From contig MNCI01019108.1 of assembly GCA_015680685.1 (NCBI GenBank), forward strand, positions 897,272 through 961,271: a stretch of DNA of 64,000 nucleotides. The letters run 5' to 3'. Shown here piece after piece: positions 9,462 through 19,434 of this stretch. Numbering within the stretch: the first letter of the stretch is position 1; every line of letters starts with the position of its first letter. The translations under genes were made by a program, and so were the position numbers. Origin of the DNA: Gnetum montanum (lineage: Eukaryota; Streptophyta; Gnetopsida; Gnetales; Gnetaceae). The notes under the pieces were generated by a model. The model ran no database searches. It was not told where the DNA came from and worked only from the letters and a program-made list of their open reading frames with translations.

Positions 9462-12110
9462 GATCATGTACTGTCCATCAAAATTCTACAATGATTGATG
9501 GCATTGATACCTTCCATGAGCATGGTAGTTATGGAAACATCTTATTGGCCTTCACATACAAAGCCATGAACTACCTTCTTTCTTCTTCAAACACCTTGGC
9601 CACCTTTCTCAGTTCTTGATAATTGGTCATTCAATGAGCTAGGTTTGCTACTACATCTTTTTGTCCCTTGTAGCTAGATTTCACTACTTCAAGCTCAGAG
9701 TTTGCGACATGAAGTTAATGTTAAGCATCTTTCCTATCTGTAAACTTATTCGCATATAATGCATATATGATAACTACTTATTATTCCAACTCATTTCTTA
9801 ATCTTCCTGCTATTAACATGGCTAGATTAGCATACCAAAGGTTTGCTAATCCCATGTACTCAATGAAATATTTAATTTGTAGGTCTTTATTTTTCACTTC
9901 AGCTTTGTGGACATGGGTGAGGCCATCTAGAATTGGCTACCAATTTGGTATTTGTGTTGTAATTGAAGTGATCTTGGTCTTGACCATTTGGATTTCTTTC
10001 TTGTTTTTCTACTTATACATGCCCACCTAGTCCCCTAAAGTGTTCCTTAAGCCTTTTGTGCTTCTTGGCATTATTTTTCCACATGCTTATCTCAATTGCT
10101 AATTTTCCTTTTATGGCATGGACTTCTTTCATTTATGGGGTCCATTTTTCTCTAGCCAGTTTATTCATGTCTTGATTAACTCTAATGAATTGTTCTCATA
10201 GTTGATAAATGCTTTTCTTGAGAACATTTTTCTACTTTTTGATATCTATAAACCTTTTATTATCAATAGCAATTTTTTATTTTCTTCCTCCAAGGTAGTG
10301 ATGGCTTTGGCATGTGCATACATTTGTGATTTTTCCACTAATGTGTTCCACACAACCTTCTCCTTCTTCATTTCAACTTGGATGTTTGATGGTATCAGCT
10401 ACCTCACTTGTTCTATCCTAAAGGGATCTAGCTTATTTGGGCCTATGTACTATGTAAATTCTATCCTTTCTAATCTCAAAGATGCTAACTCAACTTGCAA
10501 CCTTTACACTTCATTTTTAGCTTTCCCTTTGTTGCAATTAGATTAGAGTAAACTACAATGATATCACTAGGGATATCAAAGAGATTTTGCATGACTTGCC
10601 TTGTTTGAAGTAGTCAATCAAGGATATCTTCATGATCTACTGGGGTCATGGATGTTTTATCTAACATCTAAACATCTTTAGTTCTAGAAATATCTATTGA
10701 TGATACAATGGAAATATTAAAGAACTCCTTGATGTGATCAGTAATTACTTTTGTTGCTCTTGCTGCATCTTGATGTTGCATCACCATGACTAAGGCTCCT
10801 TCTCTAGTTTTAAACATGATTGAAAAAGATGCAGTGTACCTTGAAATTTTTTGTGTCCAATCATCATCCCATCTTACTTGTAGAGATACCTACCCACTAG
10901 TAGGTCCTATGGATATTGCAAGTCTTACAGAGTTATCCCTTACTCAATACAAAGTAGAACATTCCCTCATTCTCCAACTTATAGTTTCTACAATCCACTG
11001 CAAGTGATGCATGAAAGGTCTGTAATCTTGTTTTGTTAGTGGAGTTCTCTATTTAGGCCTCTCTCTAGTAGGCATTGACCCATTGGATCCTACTTCTTGT
11101 TATTGTCTAGTTGCTGGAAGATTACTTGCTAGTGTAGATCTTGTTGCTCCCTTAATGCCTACTAGCTTCTTTAGATGATCCTTCTTTGATGGCACTGGTT
11201 TGAACATTTTCACATAGGATTCATTATGGGCTTTTCTTAGAATATCATTGGTGTATCCTAGAATCCTTGCTTGTTTGTACAACTTCCTAATAAGGCAAGG
11301 GAATGGTAGGGTGAGTTTCCCTTCCTTCTTTTCTTTAAACCTCCTTTGGATCTTCAATAAGAGTATATGTTCAATGTTAGCATTGAATTTTTCCATAAGG
11401 ATTAGACTTCCTCTAGTTGCATAGGTGAAAATCCTATTGATTCTCTTGGTTGGGAATAAGTGATAAGTCCCGATCTTAAATTAGATCTTCTCCTCAATAG
11501 TTAATTCACTGTATTCCTTATCCTCTTTTCTATATGCTCTCTACAACCATAGCTTCTTTATGTTGGTGTCAAATCTAGTGGATAATTGTGCTACATTTGC
11601 TCTAAAATTTGGAATATTAAGTGCCTTTTCAATGGCTTCAATAGAATAAGGCACCGAGACTCCCTCGATCTTGATAGTAGCATCATATTGTTTATTTTTT
11701 GAAAATTGGTACACTTCTCTGAGGTACCATTCACCATTACATGAAAGAATGGGCCATAGAGGAGATGCTTGGAGTTGGGTTCTAATTCTCTTGGGATAAA
11801 ACTCAATGAATGATCCAAAATTCAATTCCATAATTACTGTGGACATGGTGGACTTCTCTTGAATGGCTTGGAGGCATTTTGCTAACAATGTGAGGTGTTG
11901 CTCTTGTTCTAAAGTTGGTGGTGGTTCAGCCTCAACCTATGTGGATTATTCTGTGATAGGTGTTTTTTGGTGAATAGTGAAGGATTGGGCCTCTTGCTCT
12001 ACTTGTAAAATTTTTTCTCTAGTTTTTCCTCTGCCTTTATATCATGGTCTTTTATTTTTGGGCTATGAGGATCCTTCTATTGTAGGTATTTTGGGAGCCA
12101 TCTATAATCA
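9462..12110 (-). pseudogene. aORF of element E (degenerate)
   Basis: Minus-strand frames from about 12110 down encode a protein related to the aORFs of C and D. The N-terminal part (11888-11541) has NFGSFIEF, LWPI and NGEWY, then PYSIEAIEKAL. The next part (11396-11100) has the LTLPFPCLIRKL signature. Downstream, weak coiled-coil-like sequence continues to the solo-LTR insertion. The LPFPxLIxxLC pattern matches the plant transposon-associated domain often named 'putative plant transposon protein' in Athila/Tat elements. Function is unknown. Many stops and frame changes. Confidence 0.7.
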
Positions 12111-12504
12111 TCAAAGACTTGTTTAAGTATATCCAAGTTTTTTAAATAGGTTTCTAATAGTTCATATTCCTTTCTCAGGTCCTTGGTTTTGTTTAAATTT
12201 TAATTCCTATATTTACGTATGGCTCTTGCTATGATTGTAGAGTTAGCAAAATTGAAAAATAGATTCCTTGTTTACTTCTTGTTTTAATTATTAAGACTTT
12301 TCACAGTCATTCTTTCCTTGTTTATTATGTTATTAGATGCTTGGCTAAGAGAAATTGTTAGGCTTATTAGCTTTTATTTCATTTATTAATTAAAATATTC
12401 TTATTTACTCTTGTGCTTACCCTTCATATTCTCTTTTAGTGTTAGAAAAATTTTGGTCAATTTCACTTATCTATGCACAATCCTCTCCCCCATGACTAAG
12501 TTGG
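12111..12504 (-). other. Deleted pol-to-aORF interval of element E
   Basis: About 390 bases where relatives have RNase H, integrase, the T-rich tract and the conserved noncoding block. Only a CTCCCCCATGACTAAGTTGG remnant (post-integrase) near 12483 is recognisable. The rest is AT-rich. Confidence 0.5.
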
Positions 12505-12835
12505 TCACTCCGTGATGAAAAGGAATAAAAAATAACTCAAATCATCTATGAATACCTCTACTCCATTACCAATATACTTTTGGAAGATGCTCAGTACTAG
12601 TCTCCATAAAGTAGCAAGAGCATTACATAAGCCAAAAGGAATCTTCTTGTAGGAAAATGTTTCCAATGGACTAGTGAATGTGGTTATCTTGATCTTTTGA
12701 TGCAATGCAAATCTAATTATATCCATTGTGCCCATAGAGGAAATTGTAGTAATAGTGTCCTGTTATGATGATGAGGACTTGGTCAATAAATGGTAGGCAA
12801 AAGTGGTCCTTGCTTGTTGATGAATTCAACAACCA
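12505..12835 (-). pseudogene. Reverse transcriptase fragment of element E
   Basis: Minus-strand reading gives DHFCLPFIDQVL, GYN, then SPLETFSYKKIPFGLCNA and VEVFIDDLS. These are the palm region of a Ty3/gypsy RT, with the catalytic pair kept as I-D-D, unlike C (M-V-D) and D (M-D-E). It joins directly to gag sequence at about 12836, so the gag C-terminus, protease and RT N-terminus are deleted. Confidence 0.75.
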
Positions 12836-12924
12836 AAAGTTAATGCAATGGCTCAGGCATCTATGCAATAAAGAATAATATCTGCCCATTTCCATGTTAA
12901 GGGATTCATGTGTTCCTTGCTTCC
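12836..12924 (-). pseudogene. gag fragment of element E, left of element G
   Basis: Encodes KQGTHESLNMEMGRYYSLLH, matching the gag of B (KQGTH, then AMAHYYTLLHH). It continues the reading of 18067-18338 across the insertion of G. It ends in CTTCC (12920-12924), duplicated after G. Confidence 0.75.
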
Positions 12925-13021
12925 TGTTGGCACATTCGGCCATTTCATGGAACAGCAAGAGTAGATACTAGAAAAAGACAACTTGTAAAACAATGTATGG
13001 TTGAAAATTTAAAAATAAACA

Positions 13022-13876
13022 TGGATCTTCCTTTCAGCGAATCCTTCTTATTATGACAGTAGGACAATGGTAATGTTTGTGGTAGATAAGTCCATCATGA
13101 TGCTGCATAAGGCCGCTCCTATGTTTATAGGTAAGGGTAAGGTTAAGGATAGCTTCCACACACTACTGTGCTACGCCACCGTGGTGGAGGGGTTCCTATA
13201 TGTTGCGTACTGGCACTGGAGAGATTGGGGTCGCTATTATCATGAGTCTCATGATTTCATGTACCCAGACACAGATTATTCAATTCAGCAGAATTGGTGT
13301 ATCGATTTGGTGATGCGTTACAACTTTGATGTAGACTCTTGGATGCCCCTGCCGGAGCTTCCTTTCAAGATAATGCTACTCCTACAAATGGCAACTGTGT
13401 AAGGTCGCCTACTTCTTATAGGTCACTGTGATTTTGATGATGATGATGACGATCACCAGGGACAATTTATTCCAACACCCACACTATGCCAATACAAATG
13501 TATCAGCTTCTGCTCTGTGTCTGGCTCTTGGGAGGATCATAGTACGGAGCCCATCGATGAGGCTTTCAAGTTTTACGGTGCAGAGAATTGGATAGGGCAG
13601 AGTGATTGTTTGATGGAGGGTGCTATGCCGCAGTCGTTGGCAGGGCTGCTGCAAGGCAAAGGGAACATATTATTTTAGTTGTGGATCTACTGGCAATCAA
13701 TCCAGTATTCCCCTGTGTGTTCCATTGCGTCGCCTATCAGAGTGGAGGACAGATGCACAGTGGAGAAAGAGGGCTGCAGCGGCATCAACAATGAACTGAC
13801 GGCGGCGGCGATCACGCACACACCGGTTCCGAGCTCTTTCAGAGCTTTTGCAGATGCATATGCACAGCTTTGAAGA
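13022..13876 (+). pseudogene. Captured kelch-like gene fragment, copy 1
   Basis: Read on +, it gives NPSYYDSRTMVMF, KAAPMF, CYATVVEGFLY, WHWRDWGRY, then a kelch-type segment (YNFDVDSWMPLPELPF) and, after a stop near 13402, an acidic stretch of D residues, LCQYKCISFCSVSGSW and EPIDEAFKFYGAENW. The V..YD...DSW..LP pattern followed by a hydrophobic/G stretch is typical of kelch repeats in plant (F-box) kelch proteins. The coding follows an apparent unspliced 3' splice site (CTTCCTTTCAG at about 13030-13040). Frames shift near the end. It is a host gene piece inside an LTR; the parent gene is not identified. Confidence 0.55.
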
Positions 13877-14164
13877 TTCAAATTCCTGCATTGTAAATAA
13901 TGAGAACTGAATCCGCATAGCAAAGTATTTCTATACAAGTTGAAATCCCTACTGTGACACAGTAATTACAGGTGCTTCAACAAGAAAAAAGGAGAATAAA
14001 TGCCAACAACAATGGGCCATTACATAAATCCCCAGCACAATAACAAAAAACCAGAGCTTACTCTCTCTGTTAACCCTAATTTTGGTTTCAAGCTTCACCA
14101 GTGTGGTGCATAGCACCTCTTTTTCTTCAGATTTCCTTCCGCGGCAAGTGCCTCTCTTCTCCAT

Positions 14165-14379
14165 TTCCGCTCCAGCGATGAAATCACGTTGCATAGGGTT
14201 CGATTCGGCACAAGATCATCTGCCGAAACATTCTTCTCTCTGCAAACGCATGCATGCTTGGAGGAAACCAATCCTCATATGCATCTGTAGCAGAAATTGT
14301 AGAAGCAGCATTTCCCGGTCATAACGGCATCCCTCATCACATGGCCGCACAGATGGCACAGAAATTTACGACTACCAGA
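14165..14379 (-). pseudogene. Captured PQT3/RBBP6-type RING finger fragment, copy 1
   Basis: On the minus strand from 14379: LCHLCG, DAVMT, KCCFYNFCYRCI, a stop, then ACVC, VSADDLVPNRTL and SLERKW. The Cys arrangement (CxxC, CCF...FCxxCI, CxC) with ADDLxPNxTL downstream is the signature of plant PQT3-like/RBBP6 E3 ubiquitin ligases. The in-frame stop after the third Cys pair kills this copy. It is antisense to the kelch-like piece in the same LTR, so the two pieces come from different strands or loci. Confidence 0.6.
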
Positions 14380-14936
14380 AATTGGAGATCAACAAAGAAA
14401 GGCTTTAGAATTCATTAAAGGCAAAAGGAGAGTTAGAGAATCAGAGTTAAGTTATGTGTCTAACAATGATGAAAAGTTAAGGACTTCGTATGACAAGGAA
14501 GCTCCTCCTTTCCTTTTGACAATGAAATTAAAGGATAAATTCTTACACAATTGTTTGGTTGATTCTGGAGCTACNTGGAGCAAGAATTTCTTAGGTTACA
14601 TATCAATAGATTATTATCACATGTGGTTACCTTGGAAAGGAGAACCAAATCATATATACATCTATAATGAACCTTTCATGATTGATAACATTACTTCAAA
14701 TGGAAAAAGTAAGATTGTTGAAAAAGGAGGTGTTGAAAACAAAATTTGTACACTCCAAGAAAATGAGAATTCATTTGAGAAAGAAGATGAGAGGATTGCT
14801 GAAGATAAATCTCAAGAGGATCAAGTTGAAAGCTCCAGTGAGCCAAAAAGTAATAGAAATATTACTTACGAGAGGGTTAGAGACATGAGGATTCCTTCCA
14901 GCAGAATCCTCCCCATTCTCTTCCTATCTCAAAAAT
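14380..14936 (+). pseudogene. Protease-region remnant of element G
   Basis: Frame from about 14456 to 14936: a charged stretch, then APPFLLTMKLKDKFLHNCLVDSGA, which is a retropepsin-like active site (LVDSGA, an ambiguous base directly after), then a Glu/Lys/Ser-rich linker and a stop. It resembles gypsy gag-protease junctions of a lineage other than A-E, where the motif is LLDSGS. No RT, RNase H or integrase follows; after about 200 AT-rich bases comes the purine tract. Internal coding has thus been reduced to this piece by deletion. Confidence 0.6.
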
Positions 14937-15128
14937 AGTCCATGAACAAAGGACTTAATAATGTATAGTTTGTTTATTTTGTTAGGAATGAGGTTTTTAT
15001 ACCATCAAACCTTATGTTTGATGGGAAATTTCCTCCAAAAAGATTTATCATTTCAGCTGTAAAAAGTTCAATGAAAGCTTTAAGTACAGTTCAGTTTCAA
15101 AATGAGGCTACATAAATTTAAGCTTTTT

Positions 15129-15143
15129 AAGAGGGGGCAAGAA
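15129..15143 (+). other. Polypurine tract of element G
   Basis: AAGAGGGGGCAAGAA immediately precedes the second TGTTAGCA LTR start. This is the strongest single mark that the repeat unit is an LTR rather than a tandem gene duplication. Confidence 0.75.
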
Positions 15144-15241
15144 TGTTAGCACATTCGGCCATTTCATGGAACAGCAAGAGTAGATACTAGAAAAAGACAA
15201 CTTGTAAAACAATGTATGGTTGAAAATTTAAAAATAAACAT

Positions 15242-16101
15242 GTGGTCTTCCTTTCAGCGAATCCTTCTTATTATGACAGTAGGACAATGGTAATGTTTGT
15301 GGTAGATAAGTCCACCACGACGCTACGTAAGGCCGCTCCTATGTTTACAGGTAAGGGTAAGGATAAGGATAGCTTCCACACACTACTATGCTACGCCACC
15401 GTGGTGGAGGGGTTCCTATATGCTGCGTGCTGGCACTACTGGCACTGGAGAGATTGGGGTCGCTATTTTCATGAGTCTCATGATTTCATGTACCCAAACA
15501 CAGATTATTTGATTCAGCAGAATTGATGTATCGATTTGGTGATGTGTTACGACTTTGAAGCAGACTCTTGGATGCCCTTGCCGGAGCTTCCTTTCAAGAT
15601 GATGCTACTCCTGCAAATGGCAACTGTGCAAGGTCACCTACTTCTTATCGATCACTGCGATTCTGATGACGATGATGACGATCACCAGGGACGATTTATT
15701 CCAACACCCACACTATGCCAATACAAATGTATCAGCTTCTGCTCTGTGTCTGGCTCTTGGAAGGATCACGGTACAGAGCCCATCGATGAGGCTTTCAAGT
15801 TTTACGGTGCAGAGAATTGGATAGGGCAGAGTGATTGTTTGATGGAGGGTGCTATGCCGCAGTCATTGGTAGGGCCACCGCAAGGCAAAGGGAACATATT
15901 ATTTTAGCTGTGGATCCACTGGCAATCAATCCAGTATTCCCTTGTGTGTTCCATTGCATCGCCTATCAGAGTGGAGGACAGATGCACAGCGGTGAAAGAG
16001 GGCTGCAGTGGCATCGGCAATGAACTGATGGCGGCGGCGATCACGCACATGCCGGTTTCGAGCTCTTTCAGAGTTTTTGCAGATGCATATGCACAACTTT
16101 G
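15242..16101 (+). pseudogene. Captured kelch-like gene fragment, copy 2
   Basis: Same gene piece as at 13022. Here the first frame runs from 15242 through HWHWRDWGRYFHESHDF to a TGA near 15524; then CYDFEADSWMPLPELPFKMM, GHLLLIDHCDSDDDDDDH and FKFYGAENWIGQSD run to a TAG at about 15905. The unspliced acceptor (CTTCCTTTCAG) and the CGAATCCTTC exon start are kept. Single-base differences from copy 1 are mostly transitions, as expected of LTR copies diverging after insertion. Not expected to make a working protein. Confidence 0.55.
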
Positions 16102-16394
16102 AAGATTCAAATTCCTACGTTGTAAATAATGAGAACTGAATCTGCATAGCAAAGTATTTCTGTACAAGTTGAAATCCCTACTGTGACACAGTAACTACAG
16201 GCGCTTCAACAAGAAAAAAGGAGAATAAACGCCAACAACAATGGGCCATTACATAAATCCCCGGCACAATAACAAAAAACCAGAGCTTACTCTCTCTGTT
16301 AACCCTAATTGTGGTTTCAAGCTTCACTAGTGCGGTGCATAACACCTCTTTTTCTTTAGATTTCCTTCCGTGCCAAGTGCCTCTCTTCTCCATT

Positions 16395-16609
16395 TCTGCT
16401 CCAGTGATGAAATCGCGTTGCGTAGGGTTCAATTCGGCACAAGATCATCTACCGAAACATTCTTCTCTCCACAAATGCATGCATTCTTGGACAAAACCAA
16501 TCCTCGTATGCATCTGTAGCAGAAATTGTAGAAGTAGCATTTCCTGGTCATAACGACATCCCTCATCACATGGCCGCATAGACGGCACAGAAATTTACGG
16601 CTACCAGAT
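16395..16609 (-). pseudogene. Captured PQT3/RBBP6-type RING finger fragment, copy 2
   Basis: Minus-strand reading from 16609: FLCRLCG, DVVMTRKCYFYNFCYRCIRGLV, then ACICGEKNVSVDDLVPN. The spaced Cys set CxxC, C, FCxxC, CxC is all present with no stop through the RING, unlike copy 1. A stop follows VPN. In the family this domain binds E2 enzymes. Here it lacks the DWNN and zinc-knuckle parts, so it is a fragment. Confidence 0.62.
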
Positions 16610-17037
16610 GCCCTGCTAAGAGCTTTTACAGACGCACGCCGCGAGGAACTTGAATTTGCGCACAGGAAAGGCTATCGGGCAGTTAACTTTGGAAAATTAT
16701 ATTTTCTTTGTAAAAGTATATTTTCTTTCATCGGCCATTCCCTAAATCAATTCGTTTGAATATAATTTGGTATTTTGGTATTCAAATATTGGATACCTCT
16801 ATATAAAAATATATCCAAAGACAAAAATTCATGGGATATTTACCTAATGTCATACATGGACTGGACACTTGTCAACTACAACATTTTTATCTATGGTGGT
16901 TACAACCATCCAAGATTTTTTGTAACTTACCTAACTTGTTGGGCAAGTAATCTTCTAATTGGTTGGCCAAGTTACTTGGGAGAGAAGTTAGGTAAGATAT
17001 TTTTAAATATGTAACTTCCCTACCTACCTTAGAACCC

Positions 17038-17045
17038 TATAAAAA
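17038..17045 (+). promoter_or_regulatory. LTR TATA box of element G
   Basis: TATAAAAA within CCCTATAAAAAGGCTTCAAGG, with a likely start some 30 bases downstream. It is present only in the 3' LTR because the 5' LTR is truncated. Confidence 0.5.
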
Positions 17046-17515
17046 GGCTTCAAGGGTCAGGGGGAATCATCACACTTGGAGTCTTGGAAGATTTGTAAAG
17101 AATATTTCTTGTAAGATGGCTTGCTAAAGAAAAGATTTCAGCCTCTTTGTCATGGTCCTGTGAGTTATGTATTTTATTTTTTATTTTATTTAAATTGTTT
17201 AGCTAGTGGTTTAGATAGTATCATCTTTGGCAAGTAATTTTGGGATTTTTAGATTGCTCTTATTGTTCTTGTTGCCTGATAGAAATTTCTATTAAAAATT
17301 TTTCCATAGAAGCGCTTGTGTTTAAAGGCCTTAAGAGCATTTTAGTAGTAAATTTTGTTATTGTGCAACGTGTGGGAACTGCTATTGGGATTGTTGTAAG
17401 AGAGCCTCTGTTTGTAGTCACATTGTTGAACAATTCAGTAGTCGAGAGGGTTCAGAGAATCTTTAGTATTTTGATGGGACTAGAATAGCTTCTTTTTATC
17501 TTTAAAGTGAATTCT

Positions 17516-17644
17516 NNNNNNNNNNNNNNNNNNNNNNNNNNNNNNNNNNNNNNNNNNNNNNNNNNNNNNNNNNNNNNNNNNNNNNNNNNNNNNNNNNNNN
17601 NNNNNNNNNNNNNNNNNNNNNNNNNNNNNNNNNNNNNNNNNNNN
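17516..17644. other. Assembly gap (129 n)
   Basis: Run of unknown bases inside the 3' LTR of G. Open frames across it are meaningless. Confidence 1.
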
Positions 17645-18066
17645 CTTATTTCCATCGAATCTTGCTCTATTTCTAGTTTTCTTGTGGAACTATCTCTTTC
17701 TCTGGGGAAAATTAGGAGTAGATTGCGGAGTTGTGCTCAAATTTTTTTGCAAAATTTTATTTGTTACAAGTACGTATTATAAGGACCGTGTAGACTAGGC
17801 AGTTGAACAAAATAGGAAATTTTCAACAACTCACAGTACTTGGCAAAGTTGGCTGAATCTCTTTAAAGTAAGTCATTTGCAGTTTACACGCAATGCAATC
17901 ATTACATTTCTCACAACCGCACGCCGCAACAGCACACACACATACTCACATTAACTACTGAGTTTATCTGGAGGTATCTGGGCCTTGGTGTTGCCAAAGA
18001 CCAGCAGACACCTAAATCCTATTCGAGGACACTCGTTGGCGGTTGCGTCCCAAATGGTTGCCAACA

Positions 18067-18338
18067 CTTCCATCCTTGGATTTGTTTCCTTAAATTAGAT
18101 ACTCTTCAATAGGTTTGAGACTTATCAATGAAGAGCACTAGCATGGTACTCCATCTTTAGACTAATTCTTGTTCTAAGAATACGAACCAACTTTTTGCTT
18201 CCTTGATGAGAGTCCTAGAAAAATACTTGAACTTCTACTAATCACTCTTAATATTCTGAAGGGCACAAGCATTGTGGAATGTTTGAAGATGATGTTGTGG
18301 ATCTACATTATATTCACCTTCAAATTTTGGAATGTTAT
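18067..18338 (-). pseudogene. gag fragment of element E between G and D
   Basis: The minus strand carries the gag segment from PKFEG..YNVDPQHH through the QIQGW region, matching 45256-45528 of B. At its high end it is cut by D after the codons for MNN; at its low end it is cut by G in the G-W-K-Q region. It shows a hinge where two independent insertions landed within 275 bases of gag. Confidence 0.75.
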
Positions 18339-19200
18339 TAATGAGAAACAAGTAGTTCCTATGTCCAACCATACGAAACACTAGCATACACTAAGTGATT
18401 TGGTTGAATTCTGTCGACTTTATCTCTCTAAGTACATTAGGTCTAGGCAGTGAATATTAAGGATGCGATCATTGTCTTCTTAGTTTCACTTGGGAAGTAC
18501 AAGAGTATGGTTAAGTGTAACTAAGGCATATGATTCTTATCATTTAAATCACCTTAAGTGCTAGAAAATAAAGTAATTGAATGTTTAAGTAATCTAGTAA
18601 CCAACTAATATCCCAACTTATCCTAACATAAGAATCTGTTTCCATTTATCGTACACATCCTAAACCACATTACAACTTTATTGGGTTGCCAAGCATTAAC
18701 TACTACTAGAATTACCAAATGTTAACATATGCTTGAAATAGTTGTACTTATGTGTATTAAATAATCACTATTTAATTAATTAATCTAATGCATTAAAGTA
18801 AATTAATCAAATAATAAATTCATTTAGAGTAAACATTAAACTATTTCCAAAAGCTACAAGGTTTGTAAAAAAAGCTCGTCTTTATTGCTGGTCACACCAA
18901 AGTGCTTGGGTACATCAGTGTTCAAATAAAGATCTGTATACTTCTCACTTCTACTATGAGCACTTAGAAAATATTCTAACTATTAAATGAACAAAATGTA
19001 AGAGCTTCATTATGATAGTAACTATGAGATGCCATAAATGTGGCTAGTTAGCACGTAATTATAGGCAAGGACAGACACTATGATAATGAGGTCATGTCAA
19101 TGCATTAGACCATGCGTCGACACAACTACATTGACAATCACGTTGATGGGATCATGTCAACAACATCCCATTGATGCAACCTAAGGAATATGCTTCATCA
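18339..19200 (-). repeat. 3' LTR of element D (family II)
   Basis: Starts TGATGAAGCATATTCC on the minus strand and ends CTCATTA, where an intact copy has CTCATCA. U3 contains ATCAATGGG/TTGATG and GTCGACA palindromic repeats. It aligns end to end with 31158-32020 with mostly transition differences. Confidence 0.88.
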
Positions 19201-19434
19201 TACCTTCATGACTGAATGAAAACTCATCCTCAAGTGAAAAAAAGAAGGAACAAGTTCTTTACAAAATTTTTGGAAGGTATGGGATTATTAACTAACTACA
19301 AACACACAACTAACACAAATAAAAACGAAGTGCCCAAGTGTACAGATTTACAATCATTACAAGAATTTGTGTTCACAACAATAAAATTGAACATCATGAC
19401 AAAAATTAACAGCACAACTTCTCTGATAGCTTAA

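Larger units (their letters stand above)
12925..14379 (+). repeat. 5' LTR of element G, 3'-truncated
   Basis: Matches 15144-16609 closely, with small indels (for example an extra CACTGGCACTA-like stretch in the 3' copy near 15437). Identity ends at CTACCAG, after which this copy runs into protease-coding DNA while the 3' LTR continues. Its TATA/R/U5 part is missing. Confidence 0.8.
12925..18066 (+). mobile_element. Element G: LTR retroelement carrying host gene fragments in its LTRs
   Basis: Its ends form a terminal inverted repeat, TGTTGGCA at 12925 and TGCCAACA at 18059-18066, flanked by CTTCC (12920-12924 and 18067-18071). A second LTR start (TGTTAGCACATTCGG) at 15144 follows a strong purine tract. 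The 3' LTR is therefore about 2.9 kb (15144-18066). The 5' copy shares only its first 1.45 kb; its end, the primer site and most of the coding region are gone in one deletion. Only a protease-type remnant (14380-14936) remains inside. This lineage differs from A-E. The LTRs hold kelch-like and RING-finger gene pieces. An alternative is a tandemly duplicated host segment, but the matched ends, TSD and PPT favour an LTR element. Confidence 0.8.
15144..18066 (+). repeat. 3' LTR of element G (about 2.9 kb)
   Basis: Starts TGTTAGCA and ends TGCCAACA. U3 occupies roughly the first 1.9 kb and contains the kelch-like and RING pieces. A TATA box (TATAAAAA) lies at 17038. An assembly gap interrupts it at 17516-17644. 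The stretch 16610-16700 reads ALLRAFTDARREELEFAHRK on +, which looks like more former coding sequence but is unidentified. Confidence 0.75.

Noticed and set aside
14380-14936. Host gene in G because of its long charged frame
   Set aside because: The LVDSGA protease motif and the place between LTR and PPT fit retroelement coding better.
17452-17782. Open frames spanning 17516-17644
   Set aside because: Also made of unknown bases.
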